Assembly (NCBI GenBank): GCA_002989075.1
Contig: PSQN01000015.1
Span: 62,001 to 126,000, forward strand
Direction of reading: 5' to 3'
Length of the DNA: 64,000 nt
Origin: Arthonia radiata
Taxonomy: Eukaryota > Ascomycota > Arthoniomycetes > Arthoniales > Arthoniaceae
Each line of letters starts with the position of its first letter. Position 1 is the stretch's first letter. This document shows, piece after piece, positions 56,604 through 64,000 of the stretch. The notes beneath the pieces were generated by a model. It saw only the letters and a list, made by a program, of their open reading frames with translations, did not search any database and was not told the origin of the DNA. The position numbers were made by a program, and so were the translations under genes.

Positions 56604-57049
56604 CGAGACACAGGTACACCTGCCGGTCTTTTACGTGAGCAGGTCTTTGCTAAATGTATAGCGGCTCTAGATTGTAGACTTCTGTCAATGGTCCTCATAG
56701 ACTTTGGCCTCGCCATCGCGAGCAGCAACTGCCTCGCTCGGAAGCGTGACGTTTCCCGCACTTTGTGCTCAGATACATTTGCGTGTAACTTATGTGAACA
56801 TTCTTGCATTGGATATCATCGGTAATCAACAGGGAATCATTGAATATTAGAGAAATTCTCTGGAAAGCAGATATAAAGTCAGGAAGAGGGCGGGCCAGGA
56901 ACAGGCGGTGAGTACGTCCGAGTCGGCGGGAGCACGTGTCCGCCACCATTCTCTCTTCTCTCTGACCTTCAGATCCCTTTCCATTCAGATGCCTTTCCAC
57001 TCAGATCCCTTTCCATTCAGCATATCCCTCTCGTTGCCATCGACCCACA
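56604..57049. other. Intergenic with short tandem repeat in the RING-gene leader
   Basis: Between two plus-strand genes. A CT-rich leader precedes the RING-like gene and contains a three-copy 16-bp repeat at 56970-57017. Confidence 0.6.
56970..57017. repeat. 16-bp direct repeat, three copies
   Basis: CAGATCCCTTTCCATT, CAGATGCCTTTCCACT and CAGATCCCTTTCCATT stand head to tail (copies 1 and 3 identical, copy 2 with two changes), just 5' of the start codon at 57050. They probably arose by slippage within a pyrimidine-rich leader. Confidence 0.9.
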
Positions 57050-59614
57050 ATGGAGCAGAAGAACAATCGGCAACTGCGCCCCATAGAAGCGATCTTCAGC
57101 TGTCATGTCTGCCACAGCCCCATTTCAGAAATATACAGGGAATTAGAATCTGACAAAGGCTTCCGCGATACGACAGCTACATTTTCTCAGCGTCCGGTCA
57201 CAAAGCTTTGGCTCACAGAGTGCGGCCATCTGACATGCGGCAAGCATCTCGAAGGTGGAGGTGTGTCCTCTTCCAGCCTCACGCTGTCCAATCTAACTCG
57301 AGCCAGGCGTCCCTCTTCATCCAAGTGGGCAAATCCCAAAGGCGCCGTGTCCGTTATGCGCTATCGAAAGGAACAACACGGATAAAAAGAAGCTATTCGG
57401 CATACGCGGATGCCGAGATGGCGAGTACGACAAGCACATCCCTGCGGACTACTTCAACACGCCACCGATCAGACTGGACAGCTCCAAAAGCGACACGGAA
57501 GCCTTGAGGGTGTGTCATCTCCAATCACGTGGCTTTTGGAGACTGATCGGCCGGACAGTTCCAATATCTTGCGCTGGCACGCTTCGCTACAGCCATGTTT
57601 AGCAAGTCGAAGGAGGCAGAGGCATCACTCCAGGCGCTGCAAGAGAAGTACGATACCATCACAACACAGCGCAACGAGCTGGAGGAAGAGCTCAAGAGCC
57701 AGATTGCAAAAGTAAAAGACCTAGGCGAATCGGACAAGAGACTTAAACACTGGAAGGAGCGTGAGCCAAAGATTCTGTACTACCTGGGGATCTTCAAGCA
57801 GACTGTGGCGTGAGTTTAGAGAAGAATGCTGGCAGGTCTTTTCTAACAGCAGTAGAGAAAATGAAGACATGCGTGCACGACTTGCAGCTTACGGCGAGAG
57901 GCTGCCACCGAGACCGTCCGCCTTGGATGTTCCAGAAGGCCCACGCCCAGATGGAATGCCTGAGCCATTCTCATTCCACGAACAGCGTCGTCACAATCTT
58001 GCCGAGACCACAGCGCGAGGTAATGAGTATTTGTCGAGGCGTTCTCGCATGCAGCAAGATACAGCCTCGAGTCGGACCTTGTCCGGGCCGTCCACCACGT
58101 TAGCTCCAGGCATGCAAAGCCCATTTGAGCATCACACTGCCAGCCTAGCGCAACATTCGATGAAGCGTACACATGACGATGGAGCAGATACGCAACAAAG
58201 CCCTCAGGGAGAGGCAGGTCGCAATTTGAGCAGCGAAAGCCGAGCGCTTATGCCGCCACCGCCCTTGCCTTCGAAGCGAGCTCGTCGAGAAGTCGAGCCA
58301 AGCATGCACAGTCTTGATGATCGTGCAAACGACCCGCAGAATTCAGGGTATGGACTGTCACCGGCTAAGGACGTAGCGTTCCTTCAAGGCCAAGGGCGAA
58401 TCCTTCTCAATAGCAATGGGACTTGGGAACAGCTTAAGGCAGCTCCCCAGCACGTGAATACTGGCGAGGTGTCTTATGGTAATGTTCATCGACAACGCCC
58501 TGAGTTTGAAGAAGATGGACGTAGCAGTTGGTACGAAAGACAGGGATACCTCACCAACGATGATGACCTTCACAAATCTGTCCCCCAGCGCAACATTCAC
58601 GTGTCTCCACAGCGGAGCACATTGGTCCCGACGAGAGATACACTGCCTAAAGCAGACCGCCGCCAACCATATTTTAAAAGCGGGAACATCCGGCGGAGTG
58701 GACAGTCGCCAAGGGACTCAGCGCCTTTTGAAGGATATCTTGGCCCGACTGATGAGATGATAGATCACAATATCTACCACCAGCAGTTCCAACGCCAGAG
58801 AGCGCCTCTGGAACGGCTGTCTCAGTCACGTATGAATGTACGCTCATATCCACAGGTGGCAGCGAACTCGCCCAGAAAGCGCGAACATGCACTTTTCGAC
58901 CAATACAGATACTTGGACCAACCCCATTCAAATGCCGCATACTCGTCACCAATGAAGTCTGCACAAGAGACTGCCCCGAGTGCGCCCATTCAGCCTCCCC
59001 ATTTCGCCTATCAGCCCTATCAGCAATCTCTGACACCATCGCCGACCAAACAGTCGATCAGAAATCTGGCGGACTCAGTTGCGTCACCGTTCTTCAAGAC
59101 CAGTACTGCCCGCGACCACACAGGCCGTCTCACGCTGCAAAGCCGGCGTCCAGACGATAGCGTTCCCGTTGGACTTGCTACGCCACGAGGACCGCAACAA
59201 GATCAGTACTACAGAGCACCAGCTCGACCGGAAGTGAACGGCCGCCTGGCTCGTACTACGCCACGCGAAAGTCGTTCAGACCTTTTTTCGACGCGACAAA
59301 GTGGGGCACACAATGTACCCGCCTCGCCTTACTTCGACCGACTGGCGCAACAAGGGCCCATAGCACCACGTACGAATCTTTTCGCCGAGCCAAGAAACCC
59401 GACGACGAGACGCCTCACGACGCAAGACTTTGGTGTGACAACACAACGAGGTACAGATATTGGCCGCAGCGGTCCGAGTAGAATGAGTCTCGAGGGACAG
59501 CGGCAAGGTGGAGGTCTAGGCGACTATCTAGCCAGGGGAGGCAATGGGCTCACAGGTATGAGTATGTCTAGACATGGCACTGGTCGCGGCGTCCGGCGTT
59601 TGGCGAGGAGGTGA
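57050..59614 (+). CDS. RING-like zinc finger plus coiled-coil protein with long disordered tail
   Basis: The model has four exons, 57050-57260, 57307-57509, 57559-57809 and 57856-59614, giving 807 aa. The N-terminus has CHVCHSPISEIY, then after an unusually long loop ECGHLTCGKHLEGGG and, across intron 1, GVPLHPSGQIPKAPCPLCAIE. The Cys/His order (C-x2-C, C-x-H-x2-C, H, C-x2-C) looks like a RING-type E3 finger. A coiled coil (EAEASLQALQEKYDTITTQ) occupies about residues 155-205. A Ser/Pro/Gln/Arg-rich tail of about 590 residues ends in an RG-containing segment (RHGTGRGVRRLARR). N-terminal finger, coiled coil and disordered tail together recall Zip3/HEI10-like meiotic E3 ligases, but the finger differs and I do not assign it. 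Confidence 0.75.
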
Positions 59615-59712
59615 GCCATTGAACTACATCTCCGTGGTAATTTGTGTGCACAGGCCTCGGTCAAAGCTATGTCATTCAACTGAGTGTCAGTCTCGTGGGG
59701 TTACTAAGAGTA

Positions 59713-60693
59713 CTAAGTCAACACCACAATCTTCCCTGCAGCCTTATTCTCTTCCATGATCTTATGCGCCTCAACAATTTCATCCAGCTTGAAGACTTTG
59801 CCTATGTTGATCTTCAACGTTCCCTCTTCGACTTGCTTGGCGAGATCGGTCAACGGCGTAGCTAGCACATCCTCATTGCCTCCAGCGTACGTGGTCAAAT
59901 TTACGGAAGTGGGTATGCTGCCCATCGGACTGAAGTCGGGCAGCGACCATTTGTTGCCAACCATGCCCGTCATGCAGACAGCTCCACCCTCACGACAACA
60001 CTGCAGAGAGTCTTCAATGCTGGTGGTTCCAATCAATTCGAGCACTTTGTCGACACCACCCAATGCTTTGACTTTCTCCGCGATCTTGCCATCGTCGATG
60101 ATCACATGATGGGCGCCGGCCTGCTTGAGTGTGGCCTCTCTGTCCGCTTTTCGCGTGGTCGAGTACACCTCAGCACCGTGGTTCTTCGCGATCGCCGCCG
60201 CGGCAAGGCCAACACTCGTCGTGCCGCCTCTGACAAGGAATCGCTGCCCCTTCTGCAGCTTCAGGCTCTTGAACAGGCTCCCCCAAGCCGTCTGAAGCAT
60301 CTCAGGCATACCGCCTAACGTCTCCCACAGCAGGTTCGTTTCAACCTCCAGGACCTGGTTCGCGGGTGGGCAAGTATACTCAGCATACCCGCCATCAAAC
60401 TTTCTTCCCAAGCCGCCCATAGCCGTCACGACCTTGTCGCCCGGCTTGAACTCTCCACCAGGACATTCGGCGACTTCACCTGTGGCTTCGATGCCCAAAA
60501 TGCGCGGGAAGGACACAATGCTGGCGGGTGTATGGCCCTGACGTGTGAATAGCTCAGAGCGATTAAGCCCAAAGGCCCGGACGCGGATGAGGCATTGGCC
60601 TGTGGTCGGTTTGGGAATGGGTACCTGTTGGAGCTTGAGAACTTCTGGGCCTCCTGCAGTGGTGCAGACTGCGGCTTTCATTGTGTTGGCCAT
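59713..60693 (-). CDS. Zinc-independent MDR family oxidoreductase (quinone reductase-like)
   Basis: A single exon gives about 326 aa from the ATG at 60693 ([19 protein letters not shown]); an earlier in-frame ATG at 60717 adds eight residues. The N-terminal GroES-like domain has [17 protein letters not shown] and [10 protein letters not shown]; the Rossmann domain has [32 protein letters not shown], whose glycine pattern and the following TTRK fit NADP(H) binding. It lacks the catalytic and structural zinc cysteines of classic alcohol dehydrogenases. Likely an NAD(P)H-dependent reductase of quinones or enones; the substrate is unknown. It is divergent from the Rqc1 gene. Confidence 0.87.
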   Translation of the reverse strand: MANTMKAAVCTTAGGPEVLKLQQVPIPKPTTGQCLIRVRAFGLNRSELFTRQGHTPASIVSFPRILGIEATGEVAECPGGEFKPGDKVVTAMGGLGRKFDGGYAEYTCPPANQVLEVETNLLWETLGGMPEMLQTAWGSLFKSLKLQKGQRFLVRGGTTSVGLAAAAIAKNHGAEVYSTTRKADREATLKQAGAHHVIIDDGKIAEKVKALGGVDKVLELIGTTSIEDSLQCCREGGAVCMTGMVGNKWSLPDFSPMGSIPTSVNLTTYAGGNEDVLATPLTDLAKQVEEGTLKINIGKVFKLDEIVEAHKIMEENKAAGKIVVLT

Positions 60694-61295
60694 GATATAG
60701 CTTGGTTGAAGTTGCATAAACCTTGCGTTCTGAGAGCTTGTACAAAGCTTGACAAGACAGCTTGGGATATGCGGTCAGGGGGGACGATTGCGAGCCAAGT
60801 CCACTGCTTTATACTGAATATTCGTCGGAGTTTCCGATCCTGAGTGAGCTACAGCTCATGGCTCACTGCTTTAGCTGCTCGCATCTAGGACACCAAGAGA
60901 GCTCGTCCCGGAAGGACTCGACCAATAACCTAATGATACCCTGCAATAGATTGAGCTAGCACACACAATTTATTTTAGAGCTTACGAATGACTCCCTGTC
61001 CGCAACAACCGCTGGAGCCGCTTGGAGGAGAACTGCTCGACTCCAGCCTAGACATCTGCCATGCTGCAGTCAGCTGTGGATAAAGCCATCTCGATATGGA
61101 AAAGAGTATGTGATCCCAGATTGGTAAGTGTCACTGTTTTACGGGACGAAGTATAATAGCCTCGGCCTTTCTTTGGCCGAGCAACGAGGTGAAGCGATGA
61201 AATTGCCTTGAAAATGCGTCATCGAACTCTCGTTTTCGCAAACGCAGTGCCTTTTAATTACTGGGCGTTCTTTTAGAAAACATTGTAATTTTGCA
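60694..61295. other. Divergent promoter between MDR oxidoreductase and Rqc1 genes
   Basis: No coding support. A head-to-head arrangement suggests two closely spaced promoters. No repeat seen. Confidence 0.5.
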
Positions 61296-63502
61296 ATGTC
61301 TTCACGTGCGCTACGGAAGGCACAAAGGCTGCGAGAACAGCAGCAGCAGGAAGAAGAAGAATCTGGTTCAGAGGAGGCAGCGCCTCGCACGCAGGGCAAG
61401 CCAAGCGCGTTCGAGCTGCTTGTGCTAAGTCAAGCCGAAGATGACCAAGACGATGACGAAGCAAAGCCAGAAGCAAGGGTAGAAGCAGGCACAGAGTGAG
61501 CCGATCGTGTCGCGGGCAGACTACTGTGCGCACGTACTGACCGAGAGGCAGCGACGACGACAGTCACGAGGAAGATGGTGATTCACCGGAACATAAGCCT
61601 AAACCTGCATCAACGTCCAAGCGAAAGAAGAAGAAAAACAAGAAGGCGAAGAAAGGAGGGACGACACCTGGGACTCAGCGAACGTCGGACATAGATGACA
61701 TCGACGCTGCGCTTGAAGCATTGTCGGGGTCGCTATCTGGCAAGGGACAGATTGCAAAAAATAAAAATCAAGCGATCCAAGACAAGGTCGACCAAGCCCT
61801 TCTGGACGTGCTTAGTGTGGACCCACACCATCTGAATGTTCGAAACGAGATGAAGAGGCTGTTTGGCGACATCTCTTTCAACGACCCTGATGAAGAAGCT
61901 CAACGGCGCCCAGCGCGGCAAGGCGACCAAGTCGGTCTGTCTGAGCTTGTTAAGGGAACCAACTCAATTAGTGGTGCTGGCTTGCCCGCCATGATACGGC
62001 GGAGGAACGTCTTCATTCAGGGAAGCGAAGAATGGCCCAAAGCAGCTAGTGGAGGACTTTCCATGGAGCTCGAAGGCACGAATTCAGACGGTTCAATCCA
62101 GTTCAAATATGTACACAATAAGGCATACCAAAGCGCGCAAAGAGAATTTGAGGCCAGTGTGCAAAGCATGGACCCCATGATCATGGTCAATCTACTGCGC
62201 TTCAACCCATACCATATCTCGACACTGCTGCAGGTTTCGGAGATCGCGAAGCAAGAGAAGGACTACGCCACGGCGGGTGACCTGCTCGAGCGCGCGCTCT
62301 TCTCGTTCGGTCGCGCCTTACACCCACGCTTCGCCCAAGCCATGTCACAAGGCAAGGCACGGCTTGACTTTTGTCGTCCGGAGAACAGAGAGTTCTACCT
62401 GGCTTCGTGGCGATATATCCAGAATATTGGCATGCGCGCTACATGGCGGACAGCGTTTGAATGGGCGAAGCTGGTGCTGCAACTGAGTCCTGACGAAGAC
62501 CCGTATTCCATCATTTTATTGATCGACCAATTAGCCGTACGATGCAGACAGACAGACGCATTGCTCAAGTTATGCACGACCGTGCAGGATCTCTCCGATC
62601 TACCAAACCTGCAATACTCGAAAGCTCTTGCGCAGCACATGTCGAAACACAAAGAGGCAAGCCAATCCCTGCAGGAAGCGATCCAGGCGTTTCCGTGGAT
62701 AGCTGCACAGCTCTGCCACGCGTTGAGCGTATCGAAGACACCTCCCTCAGTTTGGGGTACAGAGGCGCCCACTGAGCGGACTAAATTACATAGTGAGTTG
62801 TACACAACTCAAGCCGTGGATTTGTGGAAGACATCAGAAAACACCGCATTCCTGACAGACGCTGCGAACACGGTCAAAAGACAGGACACAAAACTTCTCG
62901 ACGAGGGTAGTAATGAAATACTCACGTCAGAGGCGCGCCATGTCCTCCTTCTCGAAAAGCCACCACTCATCGGTCTCCTGCCATCAAGACTTACATCAAC
63001 CTTGACCTCCTCATCAGACCCACTGCCACCCTCCAACGACCTTCGCTCTTACGAGACTGGCATCAGTGATCAATTCACGCTTGGCGGCAGTTCTCGCCGT
63101 GCGCCGCCAGTGCCACAAGACTTCATAACGCACAATCCACAAGGGTTCATTGAAGTACTCAGCGAGACCAACAGAGTCTTCGAGTTCCTGATGCCTGGGA
63201 TCGGGGAGCGTCTGGATGCTATAGAGCCCGGACAGCAGGTCCGCGTCGATGATGGCGATGTTGCGCGTGCGTTGCACCAATCGAACCTCCCTCGAGCGCG
63301 TTTTCAGGAACTACTCGATCGGTTGCTAGCTTTCCGACATGCGCTCGCAGCACAACCTGGACGACGCGTAGAAGCCAGCGATGGGAGTGCTGCATACTAC
63401 ACGCAGGACGGTCATCTGCGGATCGAGCCAGGTAGAGATAGCGATGAGGAAGCGGATGCGTCGGAAGAGGAGATGCCGCACTTGGAAGAGCCGGGAACGT
63501 AG
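61296..63502 (+). CDS. RQC1: Ribosome quality-control factor Rqc1/TCF25 (Nulp1)
   Basis: The model has two exons, 61296-61495 and 61552-63502, giving 716 aa. The acidic, Ser/Glu-rich N-terminus MSSRALRKAQRLREQQQQ is followed by DDDDSHEEDGDSPEH and a basic stretch (KRKKKKNKKAKKG). The TCF25 domain then starts with SVDPHHLNVRNEMKRLFGD, and helical repeats fill the rest: FEASVQSMDPMIMVNLLRFNPYHISTLLQVSEIAKQEKDYATAGDLLERALFSFGR. The family signature VNLLRFNPYHISTLL is intact. Rqc1 acts with Ltn1/Rkr1 and Rqc2 on stalled 60S subunits, promoting K48-linked ubiquitination of nascent chains before Cdc48 extraction. The C-terminus ends in an acidic SDEEADASEEE tail. Confidence 0.95.
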
Positions 63503-64000
63503 AACATAGAACGCCTCGAGAGCAGCAATAATGGACACTCTAGTTGGCAGATGTCCGCATACGTTTCAGGACACTCTAAAATGAAGTGAGCATGCGGCTC
63601 TGCGCGAGGAAGTGGTAAGATGAGAGGAGCAAGGATAAGAGGAGGCCAATGGAATGGTCCAGACTTTTGGTCGCACATTGTCCAAATATAGTAATATCGT
63701 GAGAGGGCGCTAACTCGGTCAAGTGCGCGCGATTTTCTGCGGCGCAACGTTGCCAACCACGCCCAACTTTTCCGACCAGCTTACTCTCTTGTCCACCTTC
63801 GTTTTCCTTACTCCGTCATCGCTTTCTTGTCCATATCCTATTCAACTTCTACTTTTCAGTCATTCGCTTGTTTTCAGTCGTTATCCGCAGCTCAATTTGC
63901 ATCGGACTCACACCACCCATATCTCCTCCCCTGAGCGACACCCGATTACGCGTTCGGACAGCAGGGCGCGGCGAGCCTCCTCAACGGATTCCTCCAATCA
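63503..64000. other. Right-edge intergenic, probable leader of a gene beyond the window
   Basis: Past the Rqc1 stop the sequence becomes strongly CT-rich from about 63780 (CTTACTCTCTTGTCCACC and onward). That is the pattern of a fungal promoter and 5' leader on the plus strand. No ATG opening a long frame occurs before the end, so the gene itself would be outside. Confidence 0.5.

Noticed and set aside
1-64000. tRNA, rRNA, CRISPR, retroelements and virus-like elements
   Set aside because: None found by eye: no convincing A/B-box tRNA pairs, no spaced direct-repeat arrays, no LTR pairs and no reverse transcriptase, integrase or capsid-like frames.

Overview
The window is nuclear DNA of a filamentous ascomycete (Pezizomycotina, most likely Dothideomycetes). 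The signs are compact protein genes with short GT-AG introns (mostly 45-125 nt, CTGAC/CTAAC branch sites), genes on both strands with no operons, and fungal-specific families: NUO-21.3, PalA/Rim20, Crz1, a fungal rhodopsin-domain membrane protein, GH12 and a QDE-2-like Argonaute. I rebuilt splice models by hand. Exon phases close in every model given below, but none is transcript-verified.

Layout. 1.6-6.3 kb holds housekeeping genes: YVH1-type phosphatase (+), an ER DnaJ of the HLJ1 type (-) and a SIW14/OCA-type phosphatase (-). 7.4-13.6 kb is a gene-poor, surface and secretion-oriented stretch: an eight-exon rhodopsin-domain protein, a secreted GH12 endoglucanase and a secreted type-B carboxylesterase. 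14.4-18.1 kb is an Argonaute with an RGG-rich insertion. 19.8-24.6 kb has a secreted protein of unknown function (+), an F-box protein and an AVT-type amino-acid transporter. 25.0-32.4 kb has the calcium-response factor Crz1, the pH-signalling BRO1 protein PalA/Rim20 and a PQ-loop vacuolar transporter (+), with a small TA-flanked inverted-repeat element in the PalA/PQ-loop promoter. 32.4-41.1 kb is one very large minus-strand gene (about 2,550 aa in my model). It opens with a tandem array of proline-rich mini-exons and ends in an AIG2/gamma-glutamylcyclotransferase-like segment. 41.1-45.2 kb has no confident gene. 45.2-54.0 kb holds ALG11, a PRELI/UPS lipid-transfer protein, an RGS protein and a RUS/DUF647 protein with a 13-nt micro-exon. 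54.4-63.5 kb holds a peroxiredoxin-fold protein lacking the usual catalytic cysteine, complex I subunit NUO-21.3, a RING-like/coiled-coil protein, an MDR quinone-reductase-like enzyme and the RQC factor Rqc1/TCF25.

Functional links. The genes are mostly independent, as expected in a fungus. The suggestive neighbourhoods are Crz1 next to PalA (calcium and alkaline-pH signalling) and GH12 next to the esterase (both secreted). The most unusual items are the Argonaute RGG insertion, the mini-exon array of the giant gene, the cysteine-less peroxiredoxin-like protein and the RUS micro-exon. I saw no rRNA, tRNA, CRISPR array, retroelement or virus-like element.
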